Assembly: GCA_028707375.1 (NCBI GenBank)
Contig: JAQWCB010000018.1
Span: 1 to 10,815 of the forward strand
Length of the DNA stretch: 10,815 nt
Direction: 5' to 3'
DNA from: Bacilli bacterium
GTDB taxonomy: Bacteria > Bacillota_I > Bacilli_A > RFN20 > CAG-288
Part shown: in pieces, positions 5,698-10,815 of the stretch
How positions within the stretch are numbered: position 1 is the stretch's first letter
Layout: each line of letters opens with the position of its first letter
Notes under the pieces: model-generated
Told to the model about the DNA's origin: nothing
Database searches by the model: none
Seen by the model: only the letters and a program-made list of their open reading frames with translations
Position numbers and translations under genes: made by a program

Positions 5698-6681
5698 ATA
5701 TAAAATGATTTCTTTTTTCATTTGTGAAACGTGAAGATATTCTTGCTTTATGTGCTTCAAACCCTGAAGTTCTTGCTTACATTTTGAGTCTTGAATCTCA
5801 AATAAAAGAACTCACTGAAAGGTTACAAGCCTTAGAATCTCGTTTAAACCAAAACAGTCGTAACAGCAGTAGACCTCCTTATACTGATTTCTTTATCAAA
5901 GAGAAACCTAACTCCAAGAGTCTCCGCAAAAAGAATGGTAGAAAACCTGGAGGTCAAGAAGGTCATCAAGGGACAACTCTTGAAATGACTAATGATCCTT
6001 AGTAGATAATAGAACATTCTTTGAGCTGCTGTAAAGAATGTGGACATACTCTTGAGAATGTTGAAGTTGAAGCTTATGAGAGAAGACAAGTCTTTGATAT
6101 CCCTCCTGTAAATCTAATAGTTACGGAACATCGAAGTCAGATAAAGACCTGTCCTAACTGTGGAAAATTTAATAAAGCTGTTTTTCCTGAACTTGTAAAA
6201 TATCCAGTTCAGTATGGTCCTAATATTTTAGCTTCAGCTATTTACTGTAAAAATCACCAGTTTATTCCGTATGAAAGGATTTCTGAGTTCTTTGATGACA
6301 TTATGGGGATAAAAATCTTTCCTGCTACGATAATTAGAACAGAAAGAGAATGTTTCCAGAATTTAGGGGAATTTGAGAACGTTATTAGGGAGAAGTTAAT
6401 GGCTTCTCATGTTATCCATTGTGATGAAACTGGGATGAAAGTTAGTGGAGTAAGACATTGGCTTCATGTAGTTTCCAATGACAAATACACATGTTATTTT
6501 GCTCATCCAAAAAGAGGATCAGAAGCAATGGATGACATGGGAATTCTTCCTGAGTTTAAGGGAGTAGCAGTTCACGATGGATGGAAACCCTACAACAACT
6601 ATGAATGTGATCATTCACTTTGCAATGCTCATCTACAAAGAGAACTTACTGGAATTGAAGAGAACTATATAGGACTTACGC

Positions 6682-6704
6682 AGTTGCCTGCGTTGCAGGC
6701 AACT
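6682..6704. other. Perfect 10-bp hairpin at the nested IS end
   Basis: AGTTGCCTGC (6682-6691), GTT, GCAGGCAACT (6695-6704) form a perfect stem directly inside the left terminus and just downstream of the minus-strand transposase stop. It may terminate or insulate transcription across the IS end. Confidence 0.5.
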
Positions 6705-6721
6705 TTTAAATCTCCGTAAAT

Positions 6722-7716
6722 TTATCCCAAGTCATAGATTGGATTTCTTATAAATTGACTAACAGCATTTCTTATAATGCTCAATTTTGTTTCAAACCAC
6801 GTAATTCCTGTAGTTATTCTTTGGATTTCAAATCTGAGAAATGCCCTTAGTGCCATCATGATATGTGCTCTCTGCACATTATTTCTCCTTGACTGACAGC
6901 GTTCTACTCCACAAAACTGTTTTATTCCTCTATGATACTCTTCAATCTTCCAAGCTTTCTTTGCTAACTCTTTTCTTTTTTCTTCCTGCATATCCAGTAC
7001 ATCTGTAGCCCAGTATTGCGTGTTTCCGTCCTGGAAACTATCCGAAATACCTTAATAAAGCCATATTCTTTTAGATGAACCGTCATTCCTTCTGGTGGAA
7101 TAGTTAACAATTCAATTGCTACATTGCCAGTTTTATCAGGGTTAACTAATCGGTTTTTCTTTAACCTGGTTAGCCAATGCCATTCTTTATTCCTGATTGC
7201 TTTGAGATTCTTTATGCTGGAATACCAGGTATCAAACAGGACAAATTCGGGTTTAAAACCACGTTCTTCTGCCTTATTCAACATATCAAGGAAATGATCA
7301 TTTTTTGTTTTTCCGTCAGTATCTATATCGTAAATCCTAAAGTCAACAGGTATTATAGCTTCATTATATGTCCAGACAACGGTTTCAAGGTTAATACCGT
7401 TTACAATCTGATGGTGTTTACAACTCCATTGCCTGTAAACAAGATCAATATGTTTGGAATAAGGTTTATCCAGAACAGTATCATCGATGATAAGAAAACC
7501 AAATTCTAGAGTAACAAAATTCTTAACTTCTTCCCATAAAGTCTCAGTACCAGGAGACTGCCTTAAAAGAAGACGAGTAAAAGAGTCGTGAGCTGGACTA
7601 TTAGAGTCAAAATAACTGCACTTAGAAGCTTCTGTACAGCTAAATATCCGTGAAGAAGCAATAAGAAAGTTGATGTAATCAAGTTCAGTGCATTTAGGCG
7701 GATTTATTGCGTTCAA
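6722..7716 (-). pseudogene. IS4/IS701-type DDE transposase with single-base frameshift
   Basis: The N-terminal part (TTG 7716 to TAG 6964) contains the first catalytic Asp in LIIDDTVLDKPYSKHIDLVY, then QWSCKHHQIVNGINL, and the second Asp in VLFDTWYSSIKNLKAIRNK (D162). The C-terminal part in the next frame (to 6722) carries the Glu motif WKIEEYHRGIKQFCGVERCQ. Frames join if one base is restored near 7029-7032, giving VSRDGNTQYWATDVLDMQEE. A one-base deletion after residue 229 is therefore the likely lesion, leaving about 330 codons in the original. DDTVLDKP and EEYHRGIKQ are typical of the IS701 branch of the IS4 superfamily. The start is uncertain: no ATG lies in frame, TTG 7716 is a guess, and the frame is open a little further upstream. 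Inactive as it stands unless frameshifting occurs. Confidence 0.85.
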
Positions 7717-7951
7717 CTCAAAGATTTTTTTGATTATATTTCTTATAATATAGTAATGATCATATTTTAATATAATTTGCAGAAAAAATATTCAACCGCG
7801 TAAGTCCTAAAGAGATATCAGGATGATGAAACTTCAGCAGAAAATATCAGGAACTTTCAGGGCCATACAAGGAGCGGGAGCTTTCTGCAGAATTAGGGTG
7901 TATATTTCTACAATCAGAAAGAATGGTTTGCCTGTTTTTGAGGGTATTCTT

Positions 7952-7973
7952 GCGGCGCTCAAAGGAGCGCCGC
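7952..7973. other. GC-rich perfect hairpin at the IS66 3' end
   Basis: GCGGCGCTC (7952-7960), AAAG, GAGCGCCGC (7965-7973) form a 9-bp stem that overlaps the last codons of the IS66 transposase. It stands out in this A/T-rich window. It lies just inside the IS66 terminus and may limit transcription through the element's end. Confidence 0.5.
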
Positions 7974-8014
7974 TAACTATACCCTGAATAGTTACGAAAT
8001 TATTTTGAAATTGC

Positions 8015-8047
8015 CAAATACAAAAATATCGTATTTGTGGATGGTGA
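8015..8047 (+). promoter_or_regulatory. Inverted repeat and ribosome-binding site ahead of the zinc-ribbon gene
   Basis: CAAATAC (8015-8021) and GTATTTG (8031-8037) form a perfect 7-bp inverted repeat 15 bases upstream of the chosen ATG at 8053. GGTGA (8043-8047) follows, 5 bases before that ATG, and decides the start. The repeat could be an operator, perhaps for self-control by the zinc-ribbon protein, or an mRNA hairpin. It lies just outside the IS66 end at 7995. Confidence 0.45.
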
Positions 8048-8052
8048 TTAAT

Positions 8053-8574
8053 ATGGAGGATAAAATTAGTTTTTGTCCTACTTGTGGTGAAGGAACTTTA
8101 GGTTTAGAAGAAATAGAAGAAAGTTCAAGTGATGAGTGTATAAAAACATGTTACTACTCCTGTGGTCACAAGCACACAAAAATAAGTATTTCAACAACAA
8201 TTTTAGTGAAAGCTGGACTCACAAAAACAGTGTCAAGAACTGGAGATAAAAAATCAGCCGGTAAACATCAAGCACACGAGATAGAAGAAAGATATAAAGA
8301 GAATGATAAAGATTGTCATGGAAGGTTAACACTTGAATTTATTTATATAAATCACAAAGATACCCCTACATCAGTTTTTCATGTAGTTAAATATCGTGAT
8401 TCAAACGAGCTTAAACATGTAGATTGTAAATATTGTGGGAATTCGTGGAAATCAGATTCTAGACTTCCATTTGAGGATTTTTTTTCATTTGAATTTATTC
8501 CAGAGATTAGTTACCCCAGTAGTTTCAAAATTCAATGCTTAAAATGTAGTGCAAAATATGAAGTAATAAAATAA
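8053..8574 (+). CDS. Zinc-ribbon protein of unknown function
   Basis: This 173-residue cytoplasmic protein has two probable metal-binding ribbons. The N-terminal one uses C8/C11 (FCPTCGEG) with C33 and C37 (KTCYYSCGHKH). The C-terminal one uses C125/C128 (CKYCGNSW) with C162/C165 (CLKCSAKYE). The middle (about 45-110) is charged and has no recognised fold. CxxC pairs of this kind bind zinc in nucleic-acid-binding or protein-contact domains, but no function can be named. ATG 8053 is preferred over the in-frame TTG 8005 and ATG 8041 because GGTGA sits 5 bases before it, as at other genes here. The gene stands alone, between the IS66 terminus and a 334-bp gap, with an inverted repeat upstream. 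Its codon use is as A/T-rich as its neighbours. Confidence 0.72.
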   Translation: MEDKISFCPTCGEGTLGLEEIEESSSDECIKTCYYSCGHKHTKISISTTILVKAGLTKTVSRTGDKKSAGKHQAHEIEERYKENDKDCHGRLTLEFIYINHKDTPTSVFHVVKYRDSNELKHVDCKYCGNSWKSDSRLPFEDFFSFEFIPEISYPSSFKIQCLKCSAKYEVIK

Positions 8575-8908
8575 CACTTAGAAGTTCTTTTTACCAAATT
8601 ATCTAAATTTTTCTTTACATTCTATAAAATCGTACCGAAGCCAGACCTTTTAAATGTATTTCATTTGAGAGTATTTTATTTTAATAAATAAGCCAGAACT
8701 GTAGATAAAATTAAAAATATTGTTGAAATTATAATGTTATCTGTGTTTTTTCCAAAAAGGAAATTTCACTTTTTTTATATTGAAGAGAATAACTCAATTT
8801 ATCATTTGTTATTATATTAAACAAAAATGAAAACCATATAACTTGATAATATAAATCACTGTAGAAGTTAGAAATTATTATATGATTGTTAGACAATAAA
8901 GAATTTTC
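8575..8908. other. A/T-rich intergenic stretch without a supported gene
   Basis: No supported gene is present. On the minus strand an open stretch covers about 8700-8920 but has no ATG start. A second frame ends in a hydrophobic segment, NIIISTIFLILSTVLAYLLK, just before a stop near 8680. Together these could be the worn remains of a small membrane-anchored protein gene, but composition alone could produce them. A promoter for the gene at 8909 is expected at the right edge; TTATATGATT (about 8877-8886) is a possible TATA box. Confidence 0.35.
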
Positions 8909-9607
8909 ATGATATACAAAGATTATATTTCTAAAACTTTAAAAAATTTAAAACTAAACTGGGAGAAATGGGGAACTATAATTAATTTTCTAATGCTTTT
9001 AATGGTAATTATTCAGGTATTTAACATTCAAATTCCTATGCCTTCTTTTGAAAAAAAGCAATACCAAATTTACAATACTGATCCAGAAATTTTTCCATCT
9101 GATCTATATTTATTAAACACTAATCCCTCATATTATGTAGAAATGAAAGTAAACACTATAGACGAAATATCATACAAAGATGATGTAAAGTTTTCTATTG
9201 ATATCATAAACAAAGGAAAGAAAAATATTGAGAATCCAGGATATCGAATCCTCATTTGTGATTCATTAGGACGTATAAGGGGAATTTACCCAAAAATTAG
9301 TACACCTATTCATAGTCCTGATGATTTAGTTTTAACGAGGGATGAAATTAATTTAAAAGAAAGTGATGAGCTAAATTTCGTTTTTAAGTTGCCTTCAGAA
9401 GATCAAAAAGTAACAGGGGATTGGAGAATATGCACATATCTCTTTGATAAAAACTCGAATTCTTTGATCTCATATAACATCCATTATTTTAAAGTAACAG
9501 ACAGAAATTATTTTCTGTCAAATTGGATTTGGATGACAAGTGGAATTGGAGTCTTTTTAATACTCATGTTTAGTTCTATAATTGAGAAGTTTATTAAGAG
9601 AAAATAA
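8909..9607 (+). CDS. Two-segment membrane protein with an extracytoplasmic beta-rich domain
   Basis: This 232-residue protein is not recognised. A short basic N-terminus leads to a membrane segment at about 22-41 (WGTIINFLMLLMVIIQVF). A soluble domain of about 160 residues follows, probably outside the membrane, then a second segment at about 204-225 (WIWMTSGIGVFLILMF) and a basic tail IEKFIKRK, so both ends are likely cytoplasmic. The central part (KVNTIDEISYKDDVKFSIDI, VNKG-like INKGKKNIENPGYRILICD, GDWRICTYLFD) has the alternating pattern and NKG turn seen in Ig-like or CARDB-type beta-sandwich domains of archaeal surface proteins; this is pattern resemblance only. ATG 8909 is the first in frame, with no strong ribosome-binding site, so it may have a very short leader. 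It lies beside the right IS copy and has no co-oriented neighbour close enough to form an operon. Confidence 0.7.
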   Translation: MIYKDYISKTLKNLKLNWEKWGTIINFLMLLMVIIQVFNIQIPMPSFEKKQYQIYNTDPEIFPSDLYLLNTNPSYYVEMKVNTIDEISYKDDVKFSIDIINKGKKNIENPGYRILICDSLGRIRGIYPKISTPIHSPDDLVLTRDEINLKESDELNFVFKLPSEDQKVTGDWRICTYLFDKNSNSLISYNIHYFKVTDRNYFLSNWIWMTSGIGVFLILMFSSIIEKFIKRK

Positions 9608-9654
9608 AAAACTTTTTGATCTATTTCCTAAATTTTTAATTTCTTCTTCCTTTT

Positions 9655-10620
9655 GACACAATTCCATAATTTAGTGATTTCTCATATTTTCATTACTTAA
9701 AACTTCACTTTTCTCTGCTAACTGCCCAAATAAACTGCAATAATCCTTGAGAAATGATTTCTTTGGCATTCCTGCCAAAGAATTCTTTTATTCCTGTGAT
9801 TTTTCACTTTATTTTTTGACTAAAATCGATATGCTCTGCTATTTAATCCTTAACTCATTTTTCAAAATAGATTACTAAAACTTAAACGGAGTAAATAATC
9901 TGAACAATTCCAGAAATGACTTTTGTGGCTTCTTGAGTAAATTTAACCTTCTCATTTGAGTAAATTTAATCTGATTCTCAATTCCTTTATCAGTCCTGAA
10001 TTGCTTCTTGTTATCCGTTTTTAAACTTTTTGAATAATAGCTTTCGATAGGGTTATTTGTCGCTGGCGCTCCTGGAAGATAATAGAACAAAGTAAGATTT
10101 AACCAATGTTTATTGATCATCCACAATCGTTTTTGAACCTTTTCATCATATGTTCTTATATTTTCCATTAATTCATTGAAGTTATATTTTGCTTTTTCAA
10201 GACTATTAAGTGGAAGATTTTCCTTTTTTCGTCTTCTTTCAAGCTTTAATTCATTTCTATATTGGTAAAATTCCTTTTTTGCTTTTTTACTCCATTCTTG
10301 ATGCTTTTCTTTATTATTAATTACGTTGAGTTCTTCAGATAGAAGTTCTTCCAGAAATTTAATTTCATTCTCTCTATTGTAAAATATATTCAATAATCTG
10401 TACTTCAATAGTTCATGTTCAATTGTTGTATTCTTTGGGAAATCACTAACTATAAGCTTGTTTAAGTGCATCAAACAATATTGATGCACTAACTTATCTC
10501 CAAAAATTTCCTTTAATATATCAGGGTATCTCTTGTCAAAAATCATTACATAATTATAGAATTATAATTTTGTGTAGTGATGTTACACTTACTTTTATCA
10601 CTAGATTTTGGAACTGAGTC
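9655..10620 (-). mobile_element. Internally deleted right copy of the flanking IS, 966 bp
   Basis: This copy has the same orientation as the left copy and carries both terminal repeats (9655-9678 and 10597-10620). It aligns to 330-1965 of the left copy with two gaps: a 653-bp loss corresponding to 1217-1869 and the loss of one 17-bp unit. About four substitutions were noticed by eye. Because both ends are intact it could still be moved by the left copy's transposase. The outer flank carries the 9-bp duplication shared with the left copy; the inner flank does not. Confidence 0.88.
9875..10546 (-). pseudogene. Transposase C-terminal remnant of the right IS copy
   Basis: A 223-residue open frame equals residues 214-434 of the full-length transposase, with one visible change (L406 to F), preceded by a chance MI created at the deletion junction. 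It lacks the zinc-ribbon region and the first two candidate catalytic Asp residues (D156, D213) but keeps CxxH and the Glu motif NNPIESYY. It cannot catalyse transposition. If translated it could at most interfere by dimerising with the intact enzyme, which is speculation. Confidence 0.85.
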
Positions 10621-10629
10621 GTTCTTCCC
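10621..10629. repeat. Right 9-bp target-site duplication
   Basis: GTTCTTCCC follows the outer end of the right IS copy and duplicates 321-329. Joining the two flanks at one copy rebuilds an uninterrupted intergenic region between pncB and the trans-sulfuration gene. Confidence 0.85.
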
Positions 10630-10654
10630 GCCAAACAAATAATTACCAGAAAAG

Positions 10655-10700
10655 CAAATACTTTATGCATAGACTTATTTTAGATTAATTTGATAGGGGT
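10655..10700 (+). promoter_or_regulatory. Basal promoter and ribosome-binding site of the trans-sulfuration gene
   Basis: A TATA-like ACTTTATGCAT (about 10660-10670) lies 39-49 bp upstream of the ATG, which would place transcription start near 10690. AGGGGT (10695-10700) is 8 bases before the ATG at 10709. The basal promoter thus lies on the gene side of the insertion and survives, while anything upstream of 10621 has been displaced. Confidence 0.5.
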
Positions 10701-10708
10701 TGGGAAAG

Positions 10709-10815
10709 ATGGAAAGAGAATTAAAATTTGCAACTAAATGTGTACATGCAGCAGAAAAACCTGATCCGGTTTTCGGGGCGCATACTACTCCAATTTTCCA
10801 AACGTCAACATTCAT
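10709..10815 (+). CDS. PLP-dependent trans-sulfuration enzyme, N-terminus (runs off the window)
   Basis: The first 35 residues (MERELKFATKCVHAAEKPDP, then VFGAHTTPIFQTSTF) match the conserved N-terminus of the Cys/Met-metabolism PLP enzyme family, in which T..VH.G...DP..GA...PI.QTSTF is nearly invariant. Family members include cystathionine gamma-synthase, cystathionine or methionine gamma-lyase, and O-acetylhomoserine sulfhydrylase. They act in the cytoplasm on sulfur amino acids. The fragment is too short to tell these apart, and the PLP-binding Lys lies outside the window. The start is supported by AGGGGT 8 bases upstream. Confidence 0.82.
   Translation, partial: MERELKFATKCVHAAEKPDPVFGAHTTPIFQTSTF

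Larger units (their letters stand above)
6670..7809 (-). mobile_element. Nested IS4/IS701-type insertion sequence, 1140 bp
   Basis: The terminal inverted repeats TAGGACTTACGCAG (from 6670) and TAGGACTTACGCGG (inward from 7809) match at 13 of 14 positions. The element carries one transposase on the minus strand, now frameshifted. It interrupts the IS66 transposase: IS66 protein sequence reads up to GIEENY before it and from RDIRMM after it. No exact target duplication is apparent. Because IS66 coding sequence is missing at the junction, an adjacent deletion probably followed or accompanied insertion. Confidence 0.85.
5724..7987 (+). pseudogene. IS66 transposase (TnpC-type), split, with two in-frame TAG codons and a deletion
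   Basis: The first part begins at GTG 5724. It has a leucine-zipper-like stretch, the hallmark LNQNSRNSSRPP (residues 41-52) and GRKPGGQEGHQGT (72-84), then stops at TAG TAG (6000-6005). The same frame continues with IIEHSLSCCKECG, two zinc-binding pairs (CKEC, CPNC), the first catalytic Asp in HCDETGMKV, the second in VHDGWKPY, and CNAHLQREL, up to the nested IS at 6670. The frame resumes at 7811 with RDIRMMKLQQKISGTFR and ends at TGA 7985-7987. The family's catalytic Glu normally lies just before RDIRM and is absent, along with roughly a hundred or more residues. In a pyrrolysine-using archaeon TAG might be read through, but the deletion makes this copy inactive regardless. Frame and motifs identify IS66 with high confidence. 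Confidence 0.87.
5637..7995 (+). mobile_element. Degraded IS66-type element interrupted by a nested IS
   Basis: The ends are inverted repeats: GTAACTATTCAGG at 5637 and GTAACTATTCAGGG read inward from 7995. IS66 elements characteristically start GTAA, and the internal gene is an IS66 transposase. No 8-bp duplication is visible (AAAAATAG on the left, GAAATTAT on the right), so one flank has been rearranged or the insertion is old. Net IS66 sequence without the nested element is about 1.2 kb, too short for a full transposase gene. Together with the protein break this shows that an internal part is missing. No tnpA or tnpB accessory genes are present. Confidence 0.82.
330..10620. mobile_element. 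Putative composite transposon: two direct IS copies around 7.7 kb of cargo
   Basis: The block is bounded by two same-orientation copies of one IS, 330-1965 and 9655-10620, with 1966-9654 as cargo. The outermost ends are flanked by an identical 9-bp duplication. The inner flanks match neither each other (CCTAAGTTT against CTTCCTTTT) nor the outer flanks. A single 9-bp duplication around the whole block is what is expected if the IS-cargo-IS unit transposed as one. A circle carrying cargo plus an IS copy that recombined into a resident IS would leave the same pattern. Insertion separates pncB from the trans-sulfuration gene without breaking either reading frame. The left copy has an intact transposase and could have mobilised the unit. 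Confidence 0.72.

Noticed and set aside
5844..6089. Minus-strand open frame of 81 codons inside IS66
   Set aside because: It is a shadow of the clearly recognised IS66 transposase frame on the plus strand.
7177..7509. Plus-strand open frame of 110 codons inside the nested IS
   Set aside because: It is antisense to conserved transposase motifs on the minus strand, with no start signals.
8690..8930. Minus-strand gene in the 8575-8908 gap
   Set aside because: The open stretch has no ATG start, needs a frameshift to reach the hydrophobic end segment, and overlaps the start of the gene at 8909. A/T-rich composition can explain it.
9875..10546. Functional short protein (transposition inhibitor) from the right IS copy
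   Set aside because: Its start is created by the deletion junction, no ribosome-binding site was identified, and nothing beyond the open frame supports expression; called a pseudogene.

Overview
The window is A+T-rich and looks like a methanogenic archaeon, most probably Methanosarcina or a close relative. This is an inference from three things. Several starts carry GGTG-type Shine-Dalgarno sequences with A/T-rich TATA-like boxes upstream. Insertion sequences are dense and nested, with MITE-like relics. The flanking proteins resemble archaeal homologues. No rRNA, tRNA or CRISPR array was found, so the genus is not proven.

Layout. The two ends are ordinary chromosome: the start of a nicotinate phosphoribosyltransferase gene on the minus strand (1-90) and the start of a PLP-dependent trans-sulfuration enzyme on the plus strand (10709-10815). 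Their shared intergenic region is split by a 10.3 kb insertion. The insertion is bounded by two same-orientation copies of one IS: a full-length copy at 330-1965 and an internally deleted copy at 9655-10620. The 9-bp word GTTCTTCCC lies just outside the outer end of each copy (321-329 and 10621-10629). Neither copy has its own duplication on its inner side. This is the signature of a composite transposon, or of a cargo circle that recombined into a resident IS.

The cargo (1966-9654) contains: (a) a two-gene minus-strand unit, a PH-like/SHOCT protein followed by a protein with an Rx4H motif typical of HEPN ribonucleases; (b) a block of three small inverted-repeat elements (122, 240 and 131 bp), the second inside a small gene whose frame is restored when the element and one TTA copy are removed; (c) a polytopic membrane protein; (d) an IS66-type element carrying two consecutive in-frame TAG codons, a deletion of the catalytic-Glu region, and a nested IS4/IS701-type element that is itself frameshifted; (e) a zinc-ribbon protein preceded by an inverted repeat; and (f) a two-membrane-segment protein with an extracytoplasmic domain.

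How it fits together. The flanking genes are metabolic. The cargo genes are accessory, mostly unrecognised, and embedded in decaying transposons. The best candidate for an undescribed system is the coupled SHOCT/HEPN pair, possibly a toxin-antitoxin or abortive-infection module. The membrane and zinc-ribbon proteins are of unknown role, and no joint function with the pair can be shown from sequence alone.
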